Shown here piece after piece: positions 1-6,642 of a stretch of DNA of 32,144 nucleotides. The stretch's first letter is position 1. Each line of letters opens with the position of its first letter. A program made the position numbers and the translations under genes. The stretch is from an uncultured bacterium (GTDB lineage Bacteria; Bacillota; Clostridia; Oscillospirales; Oscillospiraceae). The notes under the pieces were generated by a model, which had not been told where the DNA came from, ran no database searches, and was given only the letters and a program-made list of their open reading frames with translations. The stretch lies in contig CAMTMC010000034.1 of assembly GCA_947073515.1 (NCBI GenBank), forward strand, positions 1-32,144, written 5' to 3'.

Positions 1-2435
1 AGCTGGAGGAGCTGCGAAGCCAGGCCGACCTGGGGGCCGCCGGCGCCGCCGAGGCCAAGGCCCTGCTGTCCGCCCTGGCCGCCGCCGCCCAGGAGGTGAT
101 GGACCGGGACGAGACCGTCCGCCGGGAGCTGGCCGGGCTGGAGCTGCGGCTGGAAGAGGGGCGGAAGGACGTCCGGGCCGCCCAGCGCAGGCGGGACGAC
201 GCCGTGGAGAGCCGGGACGCCGTGAAAAACGTCATCAGCGGCTATCAGCTGCGGATGGACAGCCGGAAAAAGAGGGCGGAGCAGGCCCGGGATACCCAGA
301 TGAAGCTCCAGATGGAGGAGAACGCCCTCACCTCCCGGATCAAGCTGCTCACCGAGATGGAGCAGATGCACGAGGGCTACTCCAAGGCCGTCAAGCTGGT
401 GATGGGGGAGGCCCAGCGGGGTTCCCTCCACAACATCCACGGCCCGGTGGCCGACCTGCTGAAGGTGCCCGACCGGTACACCGTGGCCATCGAGACCGCC
501 CTGGGGGGCGCTATGCAGAACATTGTGGTGGATCGGGAGGAGGACGGCAAGGCCGTCATCCAGTACCTGAAGCGCCGGGACGGGGGCCGGGCCACCATCC
601 TGCCCATCAGCTCCATCCGGCCGGGGAACCTGCGGGAGGGCCAGAACCTGACCAAAGAGCCCGGCTTCGTGGGGGTAGGGGATCAGCTGATCTCCTTCGA
701 CCCAAAGTATAAAAACGTGTTTTCCAACCTCCTGGGCCGGGTGGCCGTCATGGAGGACCTGGACGCCGCCATCGCCGCCGCCCGGAAGTACGGCTACTCC
801 TTCCGTATCGTCACCCTGGACGGCCAGGTGCTCAACCCCGGCGGTTCTATGACCGGCGGCTCCGCCAGCCGGAGCGCCGGCATCCTCAGCCGGGCCAACG
901 AGCTGGAGCGGCTGGGCAGTCAGCTGGAGGACATCAAGGCCCGCTCCGCCGAGGGGGCCCGGGCGCTGGCCGAGGCGGAGCGGGAGCGGACCGCCGCCGC
1001 CTACGAGCTGGAGACCGCCCAGGGCCAGCTGCGCCAGTGGGAGGACGAGATCCTCAAAGCCGAGGGCGAACTGTCCGCCAGCCGGAGCGTAACCGACGCC
1101 CTGGACAGCCAGCTACACGGCCACCAGAGCGAGCTGGATCAGCTGAAGGCGCGTACCGCCCAGATCGAGGGGGACACCGCCGCCGCCCGGGCCCGGATCG
1201 TCCAGCTGGAGGGGGAGGCCGCCGCCCTGCGGGGCGAGGCGGAGGGCAAGGCCCAGGGCCAGAGCGAGGCGAGGGAGCGTTCCGCCCGCATCGCCCAGGA
1301 GCTGGCCCAACTCAACGCCGGCCTGGCCGCCCTGGAGGCGGAGCGGGAGGCCACCCAGTCGGGCCTCCGGGAGCTGGAGAGCCTGAAGGAGTCCATCGCC
1401 GGGGACCGGGATCAGAGCCGGGCCCTGATGGCCGGCTATGAGAGTAAAAACCAGAGCTTTACCCAGGAAATTGCCCAGAAGGAGGCCAAACTGGCCGAGA
1501 TCCGCAGGGAAAACGAGGCCAGGGCCCGGGAGATCGAGGGGTTGAACCGGGAGAAACTGGAGCTGGAGGGCCAGCGGGTGAAGGCCGCCCGGGAGAGCCA
1601 GTCCCTCAACGAGGAGCTGCTGCGGATGGAGGGGGAGGTCTCCCGCCTGGAGCAGAAGCGGGTGTCCGCCTCGATGGAGGAAAAGCAGCTGCTGGACAGG
1701 CTGTGGGAGAACTACGAGCTGTCCCACGAGGCGGCCAAGCTCCAGCGGGTGGAGATCGAGTCCCCCCAGAAGGCGGGCCGCCGGGTCGGGGAGCTGAAAC
1801 GGGCCATCTCCGCCCTGGGCAGCGTGAATGTGGGGGCCATTGAGGAGTTCCAGCGGGTCAATGAGCGGTATACCTACCTCACCGACCAGCGGGACGACGT
1901 GGAACAGGCCAAAAAGGAACTGGAGGACATCATCACCGCTATTACCGCCGAGATGAAGGCCATCTTCCAGCGGGAGTTCCAGACCATCAACCAGGCCTTT
2001 GGGGAGACCTTCCTGGAGCTCTTCGGCGGAGGCAAGGCCACCCTGGAGCTGGAGGACCCGGACGACATCCTCAACTGCGGTATTGAGATCAAGGTGCAGC
2101 CCCCGGGCAAGGCTTTGAAGATCATCACCCTGCTGTCCGGCGGGGAGAAGGCCTTTGTGGCCATCGCCCTGTACTTCGCCATTTTGAAGGTGCGCCCCAC
2201 CCCCTTCGTGGTCATGGACGAGATCGAGGCCGCCTTGGACGACGCCAACGTGGCACGCTTTGCCCGGTATATGCGGGGGGTGGCGGAGAAGACCCAGTTT
2301 ATTGTCATCACCCACCGCCGGGGCACCATGGAGGAGGCCGATGTGCTCTATGGCGTCACCATGCAGGAGCAGGGTATCTCTCGGATGCTGACCATAAACC
2401 TGAACGATGTGGAGAAAGAGTTGAACATCCGGTAA
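1..2435 (+). CDS. smc: Chromosome segregation protein SMC, C-terminal two thirds (5' end outside window)
   Basis: SMC forms a homodimer that, with ScpA and ScpB, loads onto and organises the chromosome. The reading frame is open from base 3 and gives about 810 residues of a protein usually near 1,190, so the N-terminal Walker A head and part of the first coiled coil lie upstream. Visible in order are a coiled coil, the hinge (about 420-890, containing GSLHNIHGPVADLL and the glycine-rich GGSMTGGSASRSAG), a long Glu/Arg/Ala-rich returning coiled coil, then the C-terminal head with the ABC signature LLSGGEKAFVAIAL (about 2131-2172) and Walker B VVMDEIEAALDD (about 2207-2242). The gene ends with TAA. 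In many Clostridia ftsY follows smc; here a duplication of the gene's own 3' end and two accessory genes follow instead. Confidence 0.97.
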   Translation, partial: LEELRSQADLGAAGAAEAKALLSALAAAAQEVMDRDETVRRELAGLELRLEEGRKDVRAAQRRRDDAVESRDAVKNVISGYQLRMDSRKKRAEQARDTQMKLQMEENALTSRIKLLTEMEQMHEGYSKAVKLVMGEAQRGSLHNIHGPVADLLKVPDRYTVAIETALGGAMQNIVVDREEDGKAVIQYLKRRDGGRATILPISSIRPGNLREGQNLTKEPGFVGVGDQLISFDPKYKNVFSNLLGRVAVMEDLDAAIAAARKYGYSFRIVTLDGQVLNPGGSMTGGSASRSAGILSRANELERLGSQLEDIKARSAEGARALAEAERERTAAAYELETAQGQLRQWEDEILKAEGELSASRSVTDALDSQLHGHQSELDQLKARTAQIEGDTAAARARIVQLEGEAAALRGEAEGKAQGQSEARERSARIAQELAQLNAGLAALEAEREATQSGLRELESLKESIAGDRDQSRALMAGYESKNQSFTQEIAQKEAKLAEIRRENEARAREIEGLNREKLELEGQRVKAARESQSLNEELLRMEGEVSRLEQKRVSASMEEKQLLDRLWENYELSHEAAKLQRVEIESPQKAGRRVGELKRAISALGSVNVGAIEEFQRVNERYTYLTDQRDDVEQAKKELEDIITAITAEMKAIFQREFQTINQAFGETFLELFGGGKATLELEDPDDILNCGIEIKVQPPGKALKIITLLSGGEKAFVAIALYFAILKVRPTPFVVMDEIEAALDDANVARFARYMRGVAEKTQFIVITHRRGTMEEADVLYGVTMQEQGISRMLTINLNDVEKELNIR
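2365..2434 (+). repeat. 70-bp direct repeat, copy 1 (3' end of smc)
   Basis: This segment encodes the last residues of SMC, ending in ELNIR and the first two bases of the stop codon. It recurs without a mismatch 207 bp downstream. It is the parental copy because it is part of the intact smc frame. Confidence 0.95.
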
Positions 2436-2571
2436 CGGGCACCCTGCGACTGCATGGCGGGGCCCCCGCCCGAGCCCAGCGGAGCGGGTCGGGTGGGGAG
2501 AGGACGAGCGGCGTAGTGAGTGAGCTTTGCCCGGCAGGGCAAAGCGAGGGATACGGAGCCCGCAAGGACGA
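2436..2571. other. Spacer between the smc-end duplicates, with inverted repeats
   Basis: This is a GC-rich spacer without a credible gene. It contains a perfect 9-bp stem (GCTTTGCCC at 2524-2532, GGGCAAAGC at 2537-2545, 4-nt loop). Its start, 2441-2457, is a 15/17 inverted copy of 2359-2375 in the smc coding end. There is no clear U-tract, so it is not a standard terminator. It may belong to a genome-wide repeat family, which cannot be tested here. Confidence 0.6.
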
Positions 2572-2641
2572 AGGAGCAGGGTATCTCTCGGATGCTGACC
2601 ATAAACCTGAACGATGTGGAGAAAGAGTTGAACATCCGGTA
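2572..2641 (+). repeat. 70-bp direct repeat, copy 2 (duplicated smc 3' end)
   Basis: This is an exact copy of 2365-2434, placed after a 137-bp spacer. The identity stops at the stop codon: smc ends TAA, the copy reads TAG. The offset of 207 is a multiple of three, so the copy is in the smc frame, but TAA at 2433 and a TAG in the spacer exclude readthrough. It looks like a recent duplication or an insertion scar. Confidence 0.95.
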
Positions 2642-2673
2642 GACAGAGACCAAACAGGAATGGAGGAAGTTAA

Positions 2674-3066
2674 ATGGAGCCAATCTGGCGGGAGATGCTG
2701 GAAGCGGCCAAGGCCGTACAGAACGGAAGACAAATCTCCCAGTACGTGGAGGCGGGGGGCGTGGCCGCCGCTGTGCTGTCGGCCTCCGGGAAGATATACA
2801 CGGGGGTCTGCGTGGATACCAGCTGCACGCTGGGGATCTGCGCGGAGCGGAACGCCATCTTTCACATGATTACCAGCGGTGAGCATGAGATCAAAAAGGT
2901 GCTGGCCCTCATGTCCAACGGGAAGGCGGGCGCCCCCTGCGGCGCCTGCCGGGAGCTGATGGCCCAGCTGATGCCCGACGGGTATCAGGAGATTGAAGTC
3001 CTGCTGGACTGGGAGACGGAGAAAATTACGACCCTGGGGGAGCTGACCCCCCAGTGGTGGATCTGA
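2674..3066 (+). CDS. Cytidine deaminase-fold protein (Cdd / blasticidin S deaminase-like)
   Basis: A zinc-dependent deaminase of the small cytidine deaminase class, 130 residues, which matches the family's usual size. The zinc and catalytic motif CAERNAI (Cys and the proton-shuttling Glu) sits near residues 56-62, and the second zinc pair is in PCGACRE near residues 89-95. The protein should hydrolytically deaminate a cytosine-containing nucleoside. Whether the substrate is cytidine or a nucleoside antibiotic cannot be told from these motifs. The ATG at 2674 has GGAGGA about 6 nt upstream. The TmrB-like gene begins 10 nt after its stop, so the two are probably co-transcribed, and this makes a detoxification role plausible though inferred. 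A housekeeping pyrimidine-salvage Cdd is the alternative. Confidence 0.85.
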   Translation: MEPIWREMLEAAKAVQNGRQISQYVEAGGVAAAVLSASGKIYTGVCVDTSCTLGICAERNAIFHMITSGEHEIKKVLALMSNGKAGAPCGACRELMAQLMPDGYQEIEVLLDWETEKITTLGELTPQWWI

Positions 3067-3076
3067 GAGCGGAGCC

Positions 3077-3661
3077 ATGATTCTGTGGCTGAACGGCGCG
3101 TTCGGGTCTGGCAAGACCCAGACCGCCTATGAGCTGTGCCGAGGGCTGTCAGGTTCCTATGTATATGACCCAGAGAATCTAGGGTTCTGGATACGGGACA
3201 ACATCCCCAAGGGTATGAGGAAAAGCGATTTTCAGGATTATCCGGTGTGGCGGGAGCTGAACGGCAGGATGCTCCGGTATCTTGTGGAGCGCCATGAGGG
3301 GCACCTGATTGTGCCGATGACCATCACCAATGAGGGGTATTACCGGGAAATTGCGAAATGTTTGCCGGAGAGGTATCCAATCAAGCGGGTGATCCTATAT
3401 GCCAGCAGGGAGACCCTGTTAAAGCGGCTGGCCTCCAGGCTGGAGGGGAGAAAATCCTGGGCGGCACAGCAGATCGACCGGTGTATCAGTGCCTTTGACA
3501 TGGATGAAGCCCAGACAAAGATATACACGGAGCACTTGAAGATCCGGCAGGTGGCCGAGGCGGTGGCGTCGGCGGCGGGGCTGGTGTTGGAGGAGGACAG
3601 GCGGGGGGCCCTCCGCAGGGGGCTGGACCGGGTGATGGTACAGTGTAGGCATATCCGGTAA
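3077..3661 (+). CDS. TmrB-like P-loop ATPase (tunicamycin resistance family)
   Basis: A 194-residue P-loop protein close in plan to Bacillus subtilis TmrB, the ATP-binding tunicamycin resistance protein. Shared features as I recall that family are an N-terminal Walker A in WLNGAFGSGKTQTAYEL, followed by YVYDPENLGF, the DFQDYPVW block, the hydrophobic LIVPMTITNEGYY strand, a segment SRETLLKRL..R.EG..SWAAQQIDRC, and a C-terminal LRRGLDRVMVQCRHIR tail. TmrB lowers tunicamycin sensitivity, reportedly by binding the drug at the membrane; the homologue's ligand is unknown. It lies 10 nt after the deaminase gene with only a weak GGAG ribosome site, suggesting coupled expression. The unit ends at a strong terminator. 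Shikimate-kinase-like nucleotide kinases are the remote alternative. Confidence 0.88.
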   Translation: MILWLNGAFGSGKTQTAYELCRGLSGSYVYDPENLGFWIRDNIPKGMRKSDFQDYPVWRELNGRMLRYLVERHEGHLIVPMTITNEGYYREIAKCLPERYPIKRVILYASRETLLKRLASRLEGRKSWAAQQIDRCISAFDMDEAQTKIYTEHLKIRQVAEAVASAAGLVLEEDRRGALRRGLDRVMVQCRHIR

Positions 3662-3671
3662 ACGTAAAAAG

Positions 3672-3706
3672 CGTGGAGTTCACCAAATAGTGAACTCCAC
3701 GTTTTT
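3672..3706. terminator. Bidirectional intrinsic terminator
   Basis: A perfect 12-bp stem (CGTGGAGTTCAC at 3672-3683, GTGAACTCCACG at 3690-3701) with a 6-nt loop is followed by TTTTT and preceded by AAAAA one base away. It separates the rightward tmrB-like gene from the leftward ECF gene and should stop both. Confidence 0.93.
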
Positions 3707-3716
3707 GCGTATGATG

Positions 3717-4235
3717 CTACAGCTGGCCCAGGCGGTTTTTACGGTTCAGCAGGAGGTAAACCCCTCCGGCGCAGGCCAGCCCCATGGCCCCCTGAATCAG
3801 GTTGAAGGGCACGTTGGCGGCGGCGGCCAGCCCCAGCCCCACCGGGAAGGGGGCGGCCTCATAGAGGAAGTAGCCGCCTACCATAATGGCCTCCCCCAGG
3901 AGGCCGGAGGCGGCCAGGGCGGGGAGAGGGGAGCGGTTTCCGATCCGGAGCTTGGCGAACAGCCAGCCGGCGGCCAGGGCCATCAGGCCCTTGACAACCA
4001 AGGTGCCGGGGGCGTAGAGGGGATAACCCAGCAGGTCGGCCAGCATGGAGCCCAGCCCGGCGGCGGCCCCGCCGTAGACCGGCCCCAGCACCCAGGCGGA
4101 CAGCAGGACGGCGCAGTCCCCCAGATTGACGTAGCCCCCCATGGGGGAGGGTACACGGACCGCCATGGTCAGCACGGCGGTGAGGGCGGCGAACAGGGAG
4201 GCCAGGACTAATTTTTGGAGTTTGCGGTCAGACAT
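3717..4235 (-). CDS. ECF transporter S component (substrate unknown)
   Basis: A 172-residue membrane protein of the substrate-capture (S) subunit type of energy-coupling-factor vitamin transporters. It would dock on a shared EcfAA'T module encoded elsewhere. The sequence shows about five to six hydrophobic helices; the N-terminal block LVLASLFAALTAVLTM and the NLGDCAVLLSAWVLGPVYGGAAAGLGSMLADLLGY stretch fit the ECF S-component/DUF1393 group. The start at 4235 is chosen because GGAAAGGAGC lies just upstream; the frame stays open further upstream but without a ribosome site. A sigma-70 type promoter lies about 40 bp upstream. No riboswitch is visible in its short leader, so the vitamin cannot be deduced. 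The neighbouring riboflavin S component is transcribed separately from its own promoter. Confidence 0.85.
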   Translation of the reverse strand: MSDRKLQKLVLASLFAALTAVLTMAVRVPSPMGGYVNLGDCAVLLSAWVLGPVYGGAAAGLGSMLADLLGYPLYAPGTLVVKGLMALAAGWLFAKLRIGNRSPLPALAASGLLGEAIMVGGYFLYEAAPFPVGLGLAAAANVPFNLIQGAMGLACAGGVYLLLNRKNRLGQL

Positions 4236-4272
4236 AGGGTGCTCCTTTCCAGGGGGCGGCAGGGACAGCCCT

Positions 4273-4300
4273 ATTATACTCCCATCCCGCCAAAAATCAA
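4273..4300 (-). promoter_or_regulatory. Sigma-70 type promoter for the ECF S-component gene
   Basis: On the minus strand a TTGATT -35 box (4295-4300) and a perfect TATAAT -10 box (4273-4278) are spaced 16 bp apart. Transcription would start near 4266, leaving a leader of about 30 nt before the ATG at 4235. Confidence 0.8.
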
Positions 4301-4319
4301 GGCGGTTTACAGAGAAGGG

Positions 4320-4385
4320 GTGTCTCAAGAGGGGCGTTTGATCCAGGGTTTCCTCCGTCACAGGCGGGGGAAACCCGTAAAAATC
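4320..4385. repeat. Hairpin repeat element, copy A
   Basis: It contains a 12-bp stem (4346-4357 with 4365-4376, one T.G pair) built on GGGTTTCC/GGAAACCC. The stretch starting at GTGTC resembles 24719-24785 along most of its length (roughly three bases in four by eye). This suggests a small dispersed intergenic repeat rather than a gene-specific terminator. Confidence 0.55.
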
Positions 4386-4391
4386 TTCGTT

Positions 4392-4421
4392 ACCTTCGGT
4401 TGCCCTTGGTCAATCGAAGGT
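4392..4421. repeat. Small hairpin with shared CAATCGAAGGTA motif
   Basis: The arms at 4392-4402 and 4411-4421 pair over 11 bp with one G.T. The right arm, with its preceding TGCCC, reappears at 20409-20429, also between two genes. The function is unknown. Confidence 0.5.
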
Positions 4422-4435
4422 ATGGGTGCGCCTTA

Positions 4436-4474
4436 CAAAAAACCAACCGGGACGGCGGCTGCCCCGGTGGGTTT
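4436..4474 (-). terminator. Terminator of the riboflavin transporter gene
   Basis: Read leftward, an 11-bp stem with one mismatch (4463-4473 with 4441-4451) around a GC-rich loop is followed by a run of T (plus-strand A, 4437-4442). It lies just past the stop of the gene at 4482. Confidence 0.8.
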
Positions 4475-4481
4475 GACGTGT

Positions 4482-5054
4482 TTAGGCCTCCTGGCCGGCG
4501 GCAGGCTTGTTCCAGCCCTCGCCGTGGATGATGTGGCGGGAGACCGTCTTATACACGGCGAAGGTGATGGCGGAGTTGATGGCGCCCACCAGCAGGTTGA
4601 AGGGGAGGATGGTGGGGAGGAGCATGGCGTCTACCACGGCGGTGGGGGCGCCCATGAAGTAGGGGGTGATGAAGTGGTTGGCGGGCAGCATCACCAGGCC
4701 ACGGGCCACGGTGCCGGCAATCAGGGCGATCAGGCCGCCGGTGCGGGTGTGCCGGTAGCGGTAGATGATGGAGGCCACGGTGACCATGGCACCGGAGGCG
4801 ATGACATGCATCAGAAAGCCGTAGGGGCCGTCCTGGCCCAGGAAAAATGCCTCGATAAAGGAGGCGAGCACGGTGATGATAATGCCGGAAACCGGGCCGA
4901 AGGCAAAGCCGCCGATGAGGATGGCTACGTCCGCCGGGTCGTACTGCAAAAAGGCGGCGGAGGGAAACAGGGGGAAGTGGACCAGGGTGATGAGGACGGC
5001 GGAGATGGCGCTGAGGATGGCGATGGTGGTGAGCTTGCGGGTCTGCTGAGACAT
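4482..5054 (-). CDS. ribU: Riboflavin ECF transporter S component RibU
   Basis: This 190-residue integral membrane protein is the riboflavin-binding S subunit of an ECF transporter. It follows the RibU/YpaA plan: an N-terminal helix LTTIAILSAISAVLITL, then LQYDPADVAILIGGFAFGPVSGIIIT, a helix ending FLGQDGPYGFLMHVIASGA, and a late ILPFNLLVGAINSAITF segment resembling the ILPFNMIKG block of B. subtilis RibU. The FMN riboswitch directly upstream is strong independent evidence for riboflavin. The ATG at 5054 is chosen as start, 8 nt after AAGGAG; an in-frame GTG at 5063 abuts that site and is less likely. Expression should be shut off when cellular FMN is high. Confidence 0.93.
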   Translation of the reverse strand: MSQQTRKLTTIAILSAISAVLITLVHFPLFPSAAFLQYDPADVAILIGGFAFGPVSGIIITVLASFIEAFFLGQDGPYGFLMHVIASGAMVTVASIIYRYRHTRTGGLIALIAGTVARGLVMLPANHFITPYFMGAPTAVVDAMLLPTILPFNLLVGAINSAITFAVYKTVSRHIIHGEGWNKPAAGQEA

Positions 5055-5124
5055 AAAAAACACTCCTTGTTATTTTGCTACACCTGAAAAACCATGTCTT
5101 TCAGGTGGCAAAACAACCAAGGAG
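5055..5124 (-). promoter_or_regulatory. Expression platform: long hairpin hiding the ribU ribosome site
   Basis: On the transcript, 5124-5099 pairs with 5089-5063 over about 25 bp: 9 bp (CACCTGAAA/TTTCAGGTG) beside a 9-nt loop, then ten pairs with one G.U, then CUCCUU with AAGGAG, interrupted by two small bulges. The AAGGAG ribosome site is buried in the base of the stem. UG and six U follow, then the AUG, so the same helix could also act as a terminator. Confidence 0.8.
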
Positions 5125-5167
5125 GCCCACGCACAGGCAAAACGCCCATGACGATTGTTTTACACAC

Positions 5168-5310
5168 ATCTTCTTCCATCCGGACTTTCTGACCTTGCTG
5201 CCAAAGTCAACCGTTGGTCCCGGAGTTTCACCGGGTCAGCGGGCACGTTACCGTGCCCGGTCGCGGACTATACCGCCAGTGGGGAATTCCACCCCGCCCT
5301 GAAGACATCC
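5168..5310 (-). promoter_or_regulatory. FMN riboswitch (RFN element)
   Basis: On the minus strand the canonical RFN blocks appear in order: a 5' P1 arm with GGATGTCTTC followed by AGGGCGGGGTGGAATTCCC, then ACTGGCGGTATAGTCCGCGA, a variable stem (CGGGCACGGTAACGTGCCCG), TGACCCGGTGAAACTCCGGG, CCAACGGTTGAC, and AGTCCGGATGGAAGAAGAT closing P1. This aptamer binds flavin mononucleotide and normally represses riboflavin synthesis or uptake genes. The expression platform lies at 5055-5124. Confidence 0.97.
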
Positions 5311-5331
5311 TTATTCCAGTTGTGCGAACCT

Positions 5332-5360
5332 ATTATATGCCGCCGGCGGGAGATTGTCAA
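5332..5360 (-). promoter_or_regulatory. Consensus promoter for the FMN riboswitch-ribU transcript
   Basis: On the minus strand a perfect TTGACA (5355-5360) and a perfect TATAAT (5332-5337) are separated by exactly 17 bp. The start would fall near 5325, about 15 nt before the aptamer. Confidence 0.93.
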
Positions 5361-5405
5361 TAGGGTGTTTCGGCCAGAGGGGGTCCGCCGGGAGGATTCA
5401 TGTTC

Positions 5406-5437
5406 CCGGCGCCCCCCGCCGGCCGCGGGGGCACCGG
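5406..5437. other. GC-rich imperfect hairpin after the alpha/beta-barrel gene
   Basis: The arms CCGGCGCCCCC and GCGGGGGCACCGG pair imperfectly around a short loop. The structure sits between the stop of the gene at 5457 and the ribU promoter. It lacks a T-run, so terminator function is uncertain. Confidence 0.4.
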
Positions 5438-5456
5438 AGAAACATCCAAACAGCGC

Positions 5457-5804
5457 CTAGACAACGGTTTCACCGAGGATGATTTTCGGCATTGTGGTCA
5501 GACAGCGATTCCAGCGCTTATAAAATTTTTCGATCCCCAGCTTGGATACCCTCGCGTGGGCTTCCTCATTTTCCAGCGCCCAGTATAAGACGTATGTCAC
5601 TTTACCGACATTTTTAGTAAGGCGGATTGGTAATTCGCCCTCTTTCACCGCGTTAAAATCCTTTTGCCGGTGGGTGCGTTTGATATAATGTACGTCTATG
5701 ACGCCATCCTGCTGGGAATAAAATTCGGCGACTTCCTTCATGAGCGCCTCAATTTCATCTAGTTTAGTCAATTTTGCCTCATAAATGCAAATTTCATGGA
5801 ACAT
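5457..5804 (-). CDS. Small conserved protein, probable dimeric alpha/beta-barrel (ABM-like) fold
   Basis: A 115-residue protein with no certain identity. The pattern MFHEICIYEAKLTKLDEIEALMKEVAEFY, then a strand-rich middle (GVIDVHYIKRTHR, KVTYVLYWALENEEAHARVSK) resembles the ferredoxin-like alpha/beta-barrel of antibiotic-biosynthesis-monooxygenase/EthD-type proteins. Two Trp (YWALE, KRWNR) lie in the C-terminal half. No catalytic residue can be named. The ATG at 5804 is chosen, with GAAGGTG upstream; the frame extends five codons to a TTG. Base composition is visibly less GC-rich than the neighbours (many ATT, AAA, TTT codons), which hints at recent acquisition. It lies behind the Crp/Fnr gene on the same strand, about 85 bp downstream, so it may be co-transcribed. 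Function is not assigned. Confidence 0.72.
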   Translation of the reverse strand: MFHEICIYEAKLTKLDEIEALMKEVAEFYSQQDGVIDVHYIKRTHRQKDFNAVKEGELPIRLTKNVGKVTYVLYWALENEEAHARVSKLGIEKFYKRWNRCLTTMPKIILGETVV

Positions 5805-5888
5805 AACACGCACCTTCAAATCTTGAAGTGATCTTTTCTGTTTCCCGGGTGATATCGCTCTGCCCCAGTAAGCGGGCGGGCGGCGGCC

Positions 5889-6515
5889 CTATAGGCAGGC
5901 CGCCTCCAGCAGATCGGGCTGGAGCACCCGCACGGCCCGGTACCCCAGCGCCACCCAGCCCCGGCGGGCGAAGCCGTTCAAAATCCGGCTCACTGTCACC
6001 CGGCTGGCGGAGACAGCGGCGGCGATTTCCTCCTGGGCGCAGGGGACCACCCCGTCCCGGCCGGCCAGGGCGAGCAGATAGTGGGCCACCCGCCACTGGG
6101 CGGGGCGGAAGGCCATCTGGTCCACCTGGCCGGACAGCAGGCGGACCGTTCGGGCCAGGTACTTCAGCATGGCCAGGGCCAGCTCCGGGTTTTTGACGAT
6201 CTCCTGGGTGACCAGCTCCCGGTCGATGGCCACAATTTCACAGGGCTGGAGGGCCACCGCCGAGGACACCCGGGGCAGCTCGTCAAAAAAGCTGGCCTCC
6301 CCAAACAGGCTACCCGGCCCGTAGGTGTGCAGGGCCCGCTCCGCTCCGTCCTCCGACTGGATGAAGCTGCGCACCTGGCCGGATTTCAGGTAGTAGAAGC
6401 AGGTGGCCTCGGTGCCCTGGAGGTAGATCAGGTAGCCAGGGGAGCAGCGGATAGGGGGACGGCCCCGGGCGAAGGTCTCCCAGATTCCGGCGGGGAAGTC
6501 CAGTTCGTGGTTCAT
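5889..6515 (-). CDS. Crp/Fnr family transcriptional regulator
   Basis: A 208-residue regulator with the usual two domains. The N-terminal cyclic-nucleotide-binding-type beta-roll (about residues 20-115) includes [25 protein letters not shown] and the [24 protein letters not shown] turn. A dimerisation helix follows ([24 protein letters not shown]), then a winged helix with the recognition region [28 protein letters not shown] (about 160-187). The cysteines do not form the FNR iron-sulphur pattern, so the effector is unknown. The ATG has GGAGGGC just upstream. It is divergent from leuC across a 206-bp gap holding a dyad suitable for this family, so control of itself and perhaps the leu operon is a reasonable inference. 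Confidence 0.92.
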   Translation of the reverse strand: MNHELDFPAGIWETFARGRPPIRCSPGYLIYLQGTEATCFYYLKSGQVRSFIQSEDGAERALHTYGPGSLFGEASFFDELPRVSSAVALQPCEIVAIDRELVTQEIVKNPELALAMLKYLARTVRLLSGQVDQMAFRPAQWRVAHYLLALAGRDGVVPCAQEEIAAAVSASRVTVSRILNGFARRGWVALGYRAVRVLQPDLLEAACL

Positions 6516-6642
6516 GGCGTGCCCTCCGGTTTATGTTTGGCCCAGATCAGGTTGGGAAGGAAGAGCGGGATCAGATAACAAAGGCCCACATCGGAAAAAC
6601 CGAGATGCCCCAAAGAGATCACCCCACGGAAAAGTTTTTTAT

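Noticed and set aside
2433-2641. Readthrough of smc into the second 70-bp copy
   Set aside because: The copy is in frame, but TAA ends smc and a second stop (TAG at about 2514) lies in the spacer.
4236-4272. Riboswitch for the first ECF S component
   Set aside because: The leader from the clear promoter to the start codon is only about 30 nt.
5055-5063. GTG at 5063 as the ribU start
   Set aside because: The AAGGAG site directly touches this GTG; the ATG at 5054 has proper spacing.
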